From: Pedobacter sp. BMA
GTDB taxonomy: Bacteria; Bacteroidota; Bacteroidia; Sphingobacteriales; Sphingobacteriaceae
Assembly (NCBI RefSeq): GCF_001027745.1
Contig: NZ_LECU01000008.1
Location: 1-64,000 of the forward strand
Reading direction: 5' to 3'
Length of the DNA stretch: 64,000 nt
The position numbers and the translations under genes were made by a program. Positions 35,430 to 43,892 of this stretch are shown piece by piece (within the stretch, counting starts at the first letter, position 1; the number at the start of each line of letters is the position of its first letter). The notes beneath the pieces are model-generated. The model did no database searches and had not been told where the DNA came from. It was given only the letters and a program-made list of their open reading frames with translations.

Positions 35430-36206
35430 CTACCAGATTTTCCATTTTGCTTCCCCACTAGACCAAAGTTGTTCCAACTCAATACGATCTCTCAAAGCAT
35501 CCATTGGTTTCCAAAAACCAGAATGTTTAAATGCTGCTAGTTGACCATCATTGGCAATTTCTTTCAAAGGTTTGTTTTCCCATTGAACGTCTTCAACGTC
35601 ACCCTCTAGGTATTTAAATATCCCTGGATTTAAAACAAAGAAACCTCCATTAATCCACATTCCATCTCCCTGAGGTTTCTCTACGAAATGTTGTACAGCA
35701 CCATCCTCATCCATTTCAATATTTCCGAAACGACCTGGCGTTTGTATACTAGTTAATGTTGCTAACTTATCATGGCTATTATGAAAATCAACGAGAGCAT
35801 TGATATCAATATCTGCTACTCCATCTCCATATGTAAGCATGAAAGTCTCACCATCCACATATTTCTGAATTTTCTTGATTCGGCCAGCAGTATTTGTTTT
35901 CAATCCAGTATCAACTAGAGTCACTTTGAATGACTCTGAATTAGAAAAATGGACATCCACTTTATTCTTTTCGATATCGATAGAAACATCTGAGTTATAT
36001 AAATAATAATTCAGAAAATATTCTTTAATAGATTGGGCTTTATAACCTAAGCATAATACGAAGTCATTGTAGCCATAAGCTTCATAAATCTTCATAATAT
36101 GCCATAATATAGGTTTTCCACCTATTTCAACCATTGGCTTTGGACGAGCTTCTGTCTCTTCCATTAAGCGGGTACCTAAACCACCTGCAAGTATTACTAC
36201 CTTCAT
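35430..36206 (-). CDS. ddhA: Glucose-1-phosphate cytidylyltransferase
   Basis: DdhA (RfbF) makes CDP-glucose from glucose 1-phosphate and CTP, the committed step to 3,6-dideoxyhexoses. The 258-residue protein starts MKVVILAGGLGTRLMEETEA, continues RPKPMVEIGGKPILWHIMKI, and has the characteristic LTYGDGVADIDI metal site and GGFFVLNPGIFKYL. Length and motifs are those of the cytidylyltransferase rather than of RmlA. It lies between ddhD and ddhB in the six-gene block. Confidence 0.95.
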   Translation of the reverse strand: MKVVILAGGLGTRLMEETEARPKPMVEIGGKPILWHIMKIYEAYGYNDFVLCLGYKAQSIKEYFLNYYLYNSDVSIDIEKNKVDVHFSNSESFKVTLVDTGLKTNTAGRIKKIQKYVDGETFMLTYGDGVADIDINALVDFHNSHDKLATLTSIQTPGRFGNIEMDEDGAVQHFVEKPQGDGMWINGGFFVLNPGIFKYLEGDVEDVQWENKPLKEIANDGQLAAFKHSGFWKPMDALRDRIELEQLWSSGEAKWKIW

Positions 36207-36213
36207 ATTTTAT

Positions 36214-37245
36214 TTATATTTCTATATGTACATTATCTGTTAGAGGATGTGTGCAGCAAAGTAAATATTCATTTGCTGATAAATCATCGCGTACTTTCGT
36301 TAACCCGATCATCTTGGCTTCGCCAATGATCATTGAACCCTTGCAAGTACTACAATTTCCCGTTTGGCAAGAATAAGGCAATTCAATGTCAGCGCTTAAA
36401 GCTGCTTCCAAAATACTTTTTCCTTTAACAACCTCAACGGTATATTTTTCGCCCTGAAAATTTAGAGAAACGTTTTGAGTATGCACATCTTCGAAATCTT
36501 TTGGATCTTTAACCAATTCAAAATCTTCGGAATAAACATGGTCAAGATTACCGAACTTGGCTTGAACTGCATTCTTTACGGATTCCTTTAAACCGGCGGG
36601 GCCACAGATATAGTGTGCAACACCGTTATGTTCGCTTTGATCACTCAATATCTTTAAGGCTTTGTCTTGATCAATCCTACCTTGTATCAGATATGGATTT
36701 GCCTCATCAATAACTAATTTTGTGTGAAAATGCCTAATTGTAAGGCGATCACCATATCTCTCTTTAAGTTGATCTATTTGGTTTTTAAATATTGTAGATT
36801 CATGACTTCGGTTACCATAGTTAAGATGTACTTTAACTTCCGTTTTTTCCGACAAAATATATTTTATGATAGATAGCAGTGGCGTTATACCGCTTCCCAC
36901 ACCCCAAAAATATACATCTTTAAATCCATGGCCCTCTTCAAAAATAAAATCGCCCATTGGAGGCATTACCTCAATTGAATCACCTACCTGTACTACATCG
37001 TTGATGTGATTTGATATTAAACCATTTTCGACCCGTTTGACTGTAATTTCCAAAAATGTATCAACACCGGGACAGGACGAAAATGAATACGGACGAATAT
37101 AACGTCTTCCATTAATCCTAAAGATCAAAGTAAGGTATTGTCCGGCTATATACTTAATTTTTTTTAATCCGGGTTGCTTGAAACAAAGTGTGACAGTATC
37201 TTCGGTTTCCTTTCTTATTTCAGCAACTTTTAATGTATAATTCAT
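36214..37245 (-). CDS. ddhD: CDP-6-deoxy-delta-3,4-glucoseen reductase (E3), C-terminal ferredoxin
   Basis: This 343-residue NADH-dependent flavo-iron-sulfur reductase passes electrons to DdhC. It has the FAD motif RPYSFSS (51-57), the NAD-binding GVGSGITPLLS (about 116-125) and CGPAGLKESV. Next comes a C-terminal plant-type [2Fe-2S] domain with Cys293, Cys298 and Cys301 (SCQTGNCSTCKG) and Cys330/331. In the Yersinia AscD enzyme I recall the ferredoxin domain at the N-terminus, so the order here is permuted, as in PaaE- or Hcr-type reductases. Function as DdhD is inferred from position at the head of the dideoxyhexose block. Confidence 0.85.
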   Translation of the reverse strand: MNYTLKVAEIRKETEDTVTLCFKQPGLKKIKYIAGQYLTLIFRINGRRYIRPYSFSSCPGVDTFLEITVKRVENGLISNHINDVVQVGDSIEVMPPMGDFIFEEGHGFKDVYFWGVGSGITPLLSIIKYILSEKTEVKVHLNYGNRSHESTIFKNQIDQLKERYGDRLTIRHFHTKLVIDEANPYLIQGRIDQDKALKILSDQSEHNGVAHYICGPAGLKESVKNAVQAKFGNLDHVYSEDFELVKDPKDFEDVHTQNVSLNFQGEKYTVEVVKGKSILEAALSADIELPYSCQTGNCSTCKGSMIIGEAKMIGLTKVRDDLSANEYLLCCTHPLTDNVHIEI

Positions 37246-37248
37246 AGA

Positions 37249-39600
37249 CTATGATCTCAATTTAAACATTTTCTTATACCAAGGTTGCGTCTCATTCTCT
37301 CCGTAAGCTCCATAACCGTAACCGTAACCATAATATTTATTAACTATATCATTTACGACGATCCCTAAGCTCTTCATTTTTCCACTTCTGTAGAGTTCCT
37401 CAACAATTCTAAGTTGGTCTTTCTGTGTAACCTTCTGTCTCACCAAAAACAAAGTAACATCTGCGTACGGAGCCAGTAACTGAGCATCTGATATAATACC
37501 AATAGGAGGCGCATCTAAAATTATGTAGTCAAATTGTTTTTTCAGCTCTTCCATCAAAAGTGGCATTCGTTCATTCATCAGTGTTTCTGCGGGATTTGGA
37601 GGGAGCGGACCTGAAGAAATAATGAACATATTTTTATTAATATGAAGTGGTTTAATTAAGTTGGTTGCTGTCAAATCATTCTTAATGGTATAATTACTAT
37701 ATCCCAATGAATTATCAACATTTAACTTCGCTGATAAACCTGGTTTTCGTAAATCCAGCTCCATTAATAAGACTTTCTTTCCCGCTAATGCCAATATATT
37801 TCCTAAATTAATTGCCGTAAATGACTTCCCTTCACCACTCATACTTGATGTAAGTAAAATTATTTTTTCATCATTATTCCGAAGATAAAACGATAAGTTA
37901 GTTCTTAAGGCTCTGAACTGTTCTGATATCGCGGATCGGCTTTGATTTGCAACAACGAGATTATCATCAGATGAATTATGGCTTATTTCTCCTATTACCG
38001 GAACTTGTGTCAAAGAATTAATCTCTTCCTTAGTTTTTATACTATTGTTCAACAGCTCTGAACCAAATATTACAATAACTGGTAAAATCAGTCCTGCCAC
38101 TAATCCCACAAGATATATTAGGTTTTTCTTCGGACTAATTGGAGCAACTTCAGCTTTTGGAGGATCAATTGTTTTAGCAATCGAAATATTTGATGTCTTC
38201 GATATAGCGGTCTCTTCAGCTTTCTGCATTAGAAAGATATATAGTTCTTGTTTGATCTGCTGATTCCGAGCCAATTTCAAATAATTCTTCTCAATTTGTG
38301 GAACACCGGAAATCTGTCCCTCTGCTGATTTTAATTGATTTCGAAGCTTATTACGATTAGCTACATATGAATTTTTTGTGATTTGAACATTAGAAAGAAT
38401 ATCGCTTCTTAGCCCCTCAATTTGTTTATCGATATTTTTAATAAATGGACTTTCTTCCGTTACACTTAATAATTGTTTTTCACGCTCCAGGAGAAGTGCA
38501 TTGTATTGCCCCATTAAATTCGAAAAAACCAGATCTGAAGGAATTAATGATGAGGGAAACACCCTCTTACTATCTGTATTATCTTTTAGATAACGTTCCA
38601 AATCATTCAATACTGATACCTGTGTTTCTGCTTTAGCAAGTTCAGTTGAAAATTCACCTGTATTCTGAACCAACAACTTACCTTGTTCACTCATGTCTGA
38701 TAACTGGTTTTGTTGTTTAAAAGATTCAACTTTGTTTTCGACATCCCCAAGCTCCGAAGCAATTTTATTTATTCGTTCTTTAATAAATAAATATGTACTA
38801 TCAGCGATGGAATTTTTATCTCTTAAATTTGCCTGGGTGTACTTATCAATTAAAGTATTAAGAATATCTTCGCCTTTTTGTTGTAAAGTATAAGATAGCC
38901 CAAGATCAATAATAGAGACTTGTTTATTAGAAACCCCAACAGAAAGTTGTGCTAACAAATTTGATACTCGTTGGTCTATGGATAGAATACGTACAGAATA
39001 TTCACCACTTTCAGTCCTAGAAGGAGACAAAAGATCTAATTTTACGATACCAACACCATCAAGTTTAAATTCACTCCCCCATTTTATGTTTCTTACCTCG
39101 TTATTTTTTTTTAATCTTAGATTTTGATTGTCTATTACTGATACTTCTATGTTAGTAGTTTTAATAGTATCTAATCCCTTGAGAATACTTAACTTAAATG
39201 GCGAATTGTAAACTTCTCTTGTTAAAAAATCTATCTTTCGTGAATATATGACATTAAGCTGCATCTCTCTTACGACTTGCTCCATCAAAAACCTCGTCCT
39301 AAGAATTTCGACTTCGTTATCAACGGAATTTTTAGCCCCCATTAACCCACCTAGGTCCATTAAAGCGCCGGCTTGTTTACCTAAACCCCCGCCTTTTTCG
39401 TCATCATTTACCAGAATTTTAGCTCTTATCTGGTAAAGTGGGGCAGTGTATTTTGCATAAAAAAATGAAAGTAATAAACAGATCAAAATACTTATTAAAA
39501 ACCATAACCACTTATCAACAAGCTTACTGAAAACATCCTTTAGGTTGATAATATCTTCTTCACCATTCGGGTTGGTATTGTTATTTACTATATTATTCAT
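37249..39600 (-). CDS. wzc: Wzc-type polysaccharide co-polymerase and BY-kinase
   Basis: The 783-residue inner-membrane protein combines a Wzz-type chain-length domain and a cytoplasmic bacterial tyrosine kinase. Two membrane helices (about 33-52 and about 500-520) flank a large periplasmic coiled-coil region. The kinase part has Walker A SSMSGEGKSFTAIN (near residue 590), a Walker A' segment (LLMELDLRKPGLS) and Walker B YIILDAPP. The C-terminal cluster YYGYGYGYGAYGE is the expected autophosphorylation site. It works with Wza and the PHP phosphatase. The gene follows Wza and precedes ddhD with three bases between. Confidence 0.95.
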   Translation of the reverse strand: MNNIVNNNTNPNGEEDIINLKDVFSKLVDKWLWFLISILICLLLSFFYAKYTAPLYQIRAKILVNDDEKGGGLGKQAGALMDLGGLMGAKNSVDNEVEILRTRFLMEQVVREMQLNVIYSRKIDFLTREVYNSPFKLSILKGLDTIKTTNIEVSVIDNQNLRLKKNNEVRNIKWGSEFKLDGVGIVKLDLLSPSRTESGEYSVRILSIDQRVSNLLAQLSVGVSNKQVSIIDLGLSYTLQQKGEDILNTLIDKYTQANLRDKNSIADSTYLFIKERINKIASELGDVENKVESFKQQNQLSDMSEQGKLLVQNTGEFSTELAKAETQVSVLNDLERYLKDNTDSKRVFPSSLIPSDLVFSNLMGQYNALLLEREKQLLSVTEESPFIKNIDKQIEGLRSDILSNVQITKNSYVANRNKLRNQLKSAEGQISGVPQIEKNYLKLARNQQIKQELYIFLMQKAEETAISKTSNISIAKTIDPPKAEVAPISPKKNLIYLVGLVAGLILPVIVIFGSELLNNSIKTKEEINSLTQVPVIGEISHNSSDDNLVVANQSRSAISEQFRALRTNLSFYLRNNDEKIILLTSSMSGEGKSFTAINLGNILALAGKKVLLMELDLRKPGLSAKLNVDNSLGYSNYTIKNDLTATNLIKPLHINKNMFIISSGPLPPNPAETLMNERMPLLMEELKKQFDYIILDAPPIGIISDAQLLAPYADVTLFLVRQKVTQKDQLRIVEELYRSGKMKSLGIVVNDIVNKYYGYGYGYGAYGENETQPWYKKMFKLRS

Positions 39601-39609
39601 TGAGGCAAA

Positions 39610-40416
39610 TTATTTAAAACTAGAGATCGCTAAAACTATTACTGAAATAACAGAGGCTATTACGCCAATAGTTTGTATTTGTGCTGAATTTGATGCTGAG
39701 ACTTTACGTTTATTTGGCTCGACATAAATTACGTCATTTTGCTTTAAATAGTAGAACGGACTATTGAAGATGTCAGATGAGTTTAGATCAAGTCTGGCAA
39801 ACTCCTTTATTCCGTTATTGTCTCTAACAATTAAAACATTCTCACGTTTACCGTATATTGTTAAATCGCCAGCTAGACTTAACGCATCTAAGATGCTCAC
39901 TTTTTCATTTGGAAGCGTATATGTTGACGGAGCGTTAACTTCTCCTAAAACACTCACTTTAAAGTTAGCAAACCTTAACTGAACATTAGGTTGCTGATAG
40001 ATATTGGCAGCTTTCTCTCGAATTAATTCTCTCGCCTGATACGAGGTAAGGCCCGCAACTTTAACTTTTCCAATTAACGACAGTTCAATCTCGCCATTTC
40101 TATCAACCAAAAAACCAGTATTTTGCGTTGCCAAACTACTATTAGAGTTTCCTCCCAAAGATGGCGTAGACGCAGCTTGATTTACAATTGCCCCACTTTG
40201 TTGATTGAGAGTAAATATGTTTATACTTAATATATCATCAGATTGTATTATTGGTTCAGAAAAAACCACTGCACTATCTAACTTGGCTTGATTTACCGAT
40301 TGGATGTCTTGAAAATAAGCAATTTTCTTGTTGCTTATACATGATGAGGTTAACGATATAACCAGTAGAGTTGCAACGAATACAACCCCCTTACTCATAT
40401 TATTTTGTTTATTCAT
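39610..40416 (-). CDS. wza: Polysaccharide export outer-membrane lipoprotein (Wza)
   Basis: Wza-type proteins form the periplasmic and outer-membrane channel for polymer export. With the ATG at 40416 the product has 268 residues and a lipoprotein signal (VVFVATLLVISLTSSC). The poly-export domain shows DDILSINIFTLN, and the SLBB-like part holds GKVKVAGLTSYQARELI and KVSVLGEVNAPSTYTLP. It ends in a single hydrophobic helix (VIASVISVIVLAISSF), as in short Bacteroidota Wza homologues. It lies nine bases before wzc in the operon. Confidence 0.92.
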   Translation of the reverse strand: MNKQNNMSKGVVFVATLLVISLTSSCISNKKIAYFQDIQSVNQAKLDSAVVFSEPIIQSDDILSINIFTLNQQSGAIVNQAASTPSLGGNSNSSLATQNTGFLVDRNGEIELSLIGKVKVAGLTSYQARELIREKAANIYQQPNVQLRFANFKVSVLGEVNAPSTYTLPNEKVSILDALSLAGDLTIYGKRENVLIVRDNNGIKEFARLDLNSSDIFNSPFYYLKQNDVIYVEPNKRKVSASNSAQIQTIGVIASVISVIVLAISSFK

Positions 40417-40580
40417 AAATATTATATCTGCAAGAAATGGAATTGACACAACGAGCAGGTTACAAACTTAATCATTTAATTGTAATATCTAGAAATGCTG
40501 ATCTAGATAATATATGAAGTAAGCTCAATTTTAGTTTAGTATTTCAATTTAAAACAATTTTATTCGTCACATACACTATT

Positions 40581-41321
40581 TTAAATACTGTCATGCCCGA
40601 ATACATCTTGGTTTCGAAAGTGGTAATTACCTATTAATTCATGTAATCTTCCTGAAAGAACCGACTCTGTCAATGTATTCAAATGCCTTTCATGGTGTAA
40701 ATCAGTTCCTGCCAAATCATACATTTTCTCCTTTAATAAAACGTCTGCCATTAGCTTAACTTCTTTCCCATAGTAGCCCAGAACAGAGAGTAAATTTAAT
40801 TGAAATAAACAACCTTTCTCTTTAAATCTTTTCAACCGGGTTTTATCCTTGAAATAAAATGTATATCGTTCTGGATGAGCAAGAATTGGCTTATAACCTT
40901 TAATTTCTATATCAAAAACAGTTTGGCTTATACCTGGACTCTCATTCAAATAAGACATTTCAATTAACACATGTTTTTCGTCCAATTTGCATAAAGGCTT
41001 ATCCATCGTAAAATCCTGATCGACCATATATTCTGCTGCAGCACCTAACGTCAACGAAATATTCTGATTATCCATTTCCGCTTGCAGTGCATCTTTCGCC
41101 GCACCAATGGTTTCCTGCGTGTTAGGATAAAGCTCCTTATATATGTGGGGCGTAGCGATCAATTTATTAAAACCTAATTCCTGCAGGGCCTTAACAAAAC
41201 GAATGGAAGTCGGCACATCAGGTGACCCATCGTCTATACCGGGTAAAATATGGGAATGCATATCGACTCCGAGCCAGGAAATGTCTGTAACCTTATTTTT
41301 TTTTGAAAAAAAATTAAACAT
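40581..41321 (-). CDS. PHP-domain tyrosine-protein phosphatase (CpsB/YwqE-like)
   Basis: The 246-residue metal-dependent phosphatase starts with the PHP motif DMHSHILPGIDDGSPD (about 20-35), has LIATPHIYKELYP, ILAHPERYTFYF and LAGTDLHHERHL, all metal-ligand motifs of the CpsB/CapC/YwqE family. It should dephosphorylate the Tyr cluster of Wzc and so cycle the export machinery. It is the first gene of the polysaccharide operon after the candidate promoter at 41432-41460, and is separated from wza by about 165 bases. Confidence 0.92.
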   Translation of the reverse strand: MFNFFSKKNKVTDISWLGVDMHSHILPGIDDGSPDVPTSIRFVKALQELGFNKLIATPHIYKELYPNTQETIGAAKDALQAEMDNQNISLTLGAAAEYMVDQDFTMDKPLCKLDEKHVLIEMSYLNESPGISQTVFDIEIKGYKPILAHPERYTFYFKDKTRLKRFKEKGCLFQLNLLSVLGYYGKEVKLMADVLLKEKMYDLAGTDLHHERHLNTLTESVLSGRLHELIGNYHFRNQDVFGHDSI

Positions 41322-41431
41322 AACTAATGAAGGATGCTTTTGCGTAGAAAAGGAAAGACCAACTTAAATCTGAAGATATACCGCATTATAACCAATTTTT
41401 TTCTAAAAATAGATGCAATAATCCAGTTATC

Positions 41432-41460
41432 CAAACTTAAGTAGATTAAAACAGACCAAA
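41432..41460 (-). promoter_or_regulatory. Candidate promoter of the polysaccharide operon
   Basis: On the minus strand TTTG (41460-41457) and TAAGTTTG (41439-41432) match the Bacteroidota -33 and -7 boxes with a 17-base spacer. Transcription would begin near 41425, leaving a leader of about 100 bases before the phosphatase gene. A second -7-like CAAATTTA (plus strand) occurs at 41496-41503. Confidence 0.45.
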
Positions 41461-41524
41461 AGTAGAGGGGGACCAGAACAAATACCAAATTAAGGCAAAT
41501 TTAACCTGATTTTACGTGAGTAAA

Positions 41525-41665
41525 CTATACGAAAGCTTTCGGAAAACGCATTTTACTATCCAAACGCCGCTGTTCTGATTTTTTTAGTCGTTTAATGGAA
41601 ATGTATGCCACAACATTAGAAATGATTAGAGCTACCCAGCCAATTGATTCAATATAACTACTCAT
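41525..41665 (-). CDS. Small 46-residue membrane protein
   Basis: The ORF encodes MSSYIESIGWVALIISNVVA followed by YISIKRLKKSEQRRLDSKMR and a short end, 46 residues in total. There is one hydrophobic helix (about 8-26) with a basic cytoplasmic tail, a plausible single-pass membrane peptide. The ATG at 41665 is preceded by an A/T-rich segment. It lies upstream of the polysaccharide operon on the same strand. Conservation was not testable, so this is an ORF with sensible membrane-protein composition rather than a proven gene. Confidence 0.5.
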   Translation of the reverse strand: MSSYIESIGWVALIISNVVAYISIKRLKKSEQRRLDSKMRFPKAFV

Positions 41666-41828
41666 ATGATTAAGAATAAGACAGCCACATAACAAAGCAA
41701 AGATGAAAAGGTTTTAAAAACTTTAAAATTAATTGAGGGCTTCCACTGGAGTCAAGTAGTGAAGTATAAGCAGAGATTGCTTCGTACCACGCACTGATTT
41801 TGAGCGGGCACGAAGCAAATCATAAATA

Positions 41829-42290
41829 TCAACTAACGGAGTTTTGCAGCAACTTCCATAGGCACCGTAAACACAGGATTAAGCCTAAACCAATACCGAT
41901 AGCCCAATACCAATCTTTATTTCCAACCCTTGTATGGCTTTCAGCAATTTGCTTTTGTGTTGTTTCAACATTAAGCTGTTGACTTAAACTTGTAGAATCT
42001 GTACCTTTCGCCTTCGCATTAATCTTTCGCATTTCTCTTTGTTGTATCTCAATCAGCACGGCTTCCCCTCTAAAGCCACTATCCCTTAAATAGCTTACAT
42101 TTCCCTTTGGCCAAATACGCCAAAAGGTTTCATTTGACAAACTATCATTGCTCAAAATAGTCCAGGATTGATGGCTTGACAAACTGGAATTAAGACGTTG
42201 CGCTTCCTGGAGATGATTGGTGTTGGAAGCACTTTCCTTCCGCAGCACGCTGCAGGAACAGAATAGTACCACGATCAAAAACCTTTTCAT
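41829..42290 (-). CDS. Lipoprotein with C-terminal membrane helix (unimolecular-spanin-like)
   Basis: With the ATG at 42290 the product has 153 residues: a lipoprotein signal (MKRFLIVVLFCSCSVLRK, Cys12 or Cys14), a polar Ser/Gln-rich middle of about 105 residues and a C-terminal membrane helix (WYWAIGIGLGLILCLRCLW, about 125-145). A protein tied to the outer membrane by lipid at one end and to the inner membrane by a helix at the other is the topology of phage unimolecular spanins. It overlaps the CHAP gene by four bases, which supports a shared lysis-like role. The similarity is in topology and context, not sequence. Confidence 0.65.
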   Translation of the reverse strand: MKRFLIVVLFCSCSVLRKESASNTNHLQEAQRLNSSLSSHQSWTILSNDSLSNETFWRIWPKGNVSYLRDSGFRGEAVLIEIQQREMRKINAKAKGTDSTSLSQQLNVETTQKQIAESHTRVGNKDWYWAIGIGLGLILCLRCLWKLLQNSVS

Positions 42291-42898
42291 ATTCCACCTC
42301 CCTTCAGCCAATCCGCATAATACATAATGGTTCTCTTGTGCCGGTATTTAGTGTATACGCCATCTCCTTCCCTGCTGCCCGTCATGTTGGTATTACCTTC
42401 AATGGTAATTAACCATGAGCCACGTTGTGATTTTACTAAACCACAATGCGCTATTCGCTTCAGGCTGGAAAAGTAAATTCCAAACACATCGGCGGGTTGT
42501 GGGTTGTCTACTCTTCGGCTAGCAGGAAATAAAGCCGGACTCCAGGCAGTGGACGGGAACTTATACCCTGACTGTCCATAAACCCAACTTACAAATGCTG
42601 CGCACCATGGGTCGCCTTTTACATGTCCAGTATAATGGAGATAATTTTCTACTGCAATTCCATCGTTATTACCTGTCGCTTCACGGACACGAAGTTGGGC
42701 CTGTGCAATCTGAATGACTCGTTGTCTAGCGTGTTCGGAGGATGATTTACGAGAAACAGTGCGCTCCTGAAAGAAAGATGATAAACCAGCGAAACTTGCT
42801 CCCGATACTTTACTTTTTAAAACACTGCCGCTAAGCATCCCACTCCCGCTAACAGCAAAAGCGCAAACGATGCCCAATAAAAGCCTAACTGATACCAT
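42287..42898 (-). CDS. CHAP-domain peptidoglycan amidase/endopeptidase
   Basis: The 203-residue protein has an N-terminal hydrophobic segment (VRLLLGIVCAFAVSGSG) that may be a signal or anchor. A CHAP/NlpC-like catalytic domain follows, with the nucleophile Cys99 in GDPWCAAFVSWVYG and His151 in RIAHCGLV. IEGNTN provides the third polar residue. Such enzymes cut the peptide part of peptidoglycan. The start overlaps the preceding membrane-protein gene by 82 bases, and the end overlaps the lipoprotein gene by four. An internal ATG at 42838 would shorten the overlap but lose the hydrophobic segment. Confidence 0.85.
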   Translation of the reverse strand: MVSVRLLLGIVCAFAVSGSGMLSGSVLKSKVSGASFAGLSSFFQERTVSRKSSSEHARQRVIQIAQAQLRVREATGNNDGIAVENYLHYTGHVKGDPWCAAFVSWVYGQSGYKFPSTAWSPALFPASRRVDNPQPADVFGIYFSSLKRIAHCGLVKSQRGSWLITIEGNTNMTGSREGDGVYTKYRHKRTIMYYADWLKGGGI

Positions 42899-43191
42899 GA
42901 TGATAGATCGTTAAATTGTAAAACCATGTTTGAAATTGAAGGTAATGCCAGTTTTCGGAGAAAAAGCCCAAGAAGACTAACCGACAAGAACAGGAGCAAT
43001 ATCCAGGTAATTAGTCCGAAAAGTAATAATTGCCAGATACCGGCGTCAACCAATCCCACAGTTGCATTGCCAATCGTCAGGAACATGGGCAAAAGCTGCC
43101 AGCATAGATATAATCCCAGCACCACTGCTACGATTAATAGGATAGGATAAAGGTTAAATCCCCTTTTTAAATTTAATATTAAAGTTTTCAT
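42817..43191 (-). CDS. Three-TM small membrane protein (holin-like)
   Basis: ATG at 43191 gives 124 residues with three hydrophobic helices: YPILLIVAVVLGLYLCWQLL, a long second one from IWQLLLFGLITWILLLFL, and a C-terminal one (FYWASFALLLLAGVGCLAAV). Small size, three membrane segments and the overlap with a peptidoglycan hydrolase gene are what one expects for a class I holin, but no sequence match is known to me. The upstream extension to 43233 adds a Cys/His-containing tail without support. It follows the DUF6266 gene by 56 bases. Confidence 0.6.
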   Translation of the reverse strand: MKTLILNLKRGFNLYPILLIVAVVLGLYLCWQLLPMFLTIGNATVGLVDAGIWQLLLFGLITWILLLFLSVSLLGLFLRKLALPSISNMVLQFNDLSSWYQLGFYWASFALLLLAGVGCLAAVF

Positions 43192-43247
43192 GATTTTAAG
43201 TTTAAGATGAGTGTGCTGCCGAGGGCAACACACTCATCGGTTAAAAA

Positions 43248-43892
43248 TTAGGCAACTGTAAACGGCCCTTTGTAAACACTATTTGACTGTCTCCCACCAT
43301 CCCGGGATTGGTAAAACATGTAAACATGAATTTCCTGGCCCGAAAAGCTTGCAGGTAGGGTAATCGTAGTAGTCCCCTCAGTTCGTGTAGCGATCGCAGT
43401 GTAGATCATAAACAGATTTTGCGGGGCGTTGTAAATCAATACATATACCCGGTCATCAACAAACGCTGTCAGGTCATTAATCTGAGGCATCCAGCTCAAC
43501 ACCAGATCTTCCGGCGTTGTAGATACCAGGGTTACGTCTGCAGGTGCCTGTAAAGTTCCTTTGCTGATCTGAATAATTGACTTATCAACGCTAAAATACG
43601 GATAGACTCCGGTGACCGCATTGTTAAGTGCATGTTGTACACCCATGTTAAATCCCGTTGCCCGATTCGAGGTCTGCCCTTTGTACCCGAGCATCAATAC
43701 ATCTTTGATAGGCCCCAGGTAGGTCATCACCGCACCGAAGCGAGCCCGCTGCATAAGCTGAGCCTCACTGGCAGGTTTGTTGCTTAGCTTTGGCAAGCCC
43801 TTAATGTAGCTGATATTGTTCCAGCTACTGCCGATAACACTTCCGGCCTTGCCGGAGAAGCCTCCATTGGCTCCGTTTCTGATTGTTCCCAT
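43248..43892 (-). CDS. DUF6266 family protein
   Basis: The 214-residue protein (ATG at 43892) starts MGTIRNGANGGFSGKAGSVI, the conserved opening of DUF6266 proteins, which are frequent in Pedobacter and related genera and have no assigned function. SSWNNISYIKGLPKLSNKP and RARFGAVMTYLGPIKDVLML are further conserved-looking parts. The C-terminal half is a beta-sandwich with DLVLSWMPQINDLTAFVDDR and ITLPASFSGQEIHVYM, like fibronectin-type folds. No signal peptide is visible. It precedes the holin/CHAP/lipoprotein genes in what looks like one operon, so it may be the protein released by them. Confidence 0.85.
   Translation of the reverse strand: MGTIRNGANGGFSGKAGSVIGSSWNNISYIKGLPKLSNKPASEAQLMQRARFGAVMTYLGPIKDVLMLGYKGQTSNRATGFNMGVQHALNNAVTGVYPYFSVDKSIIQISKGTLQAPADVTLVSTTPEDLVLSWMPQINDLTAFVDDRVYVLIYNAPQNLFMIYTAIATRTEGTTTITLPASFSGQEIHVYMFYQSRDGGRQSNSVYKGPFTVA

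Noticed and set aside
41829..43892. Complete prophage
   Set aside because: No capsid, tail, terminase, portal or integrase gene is present around the lysis-like genes.
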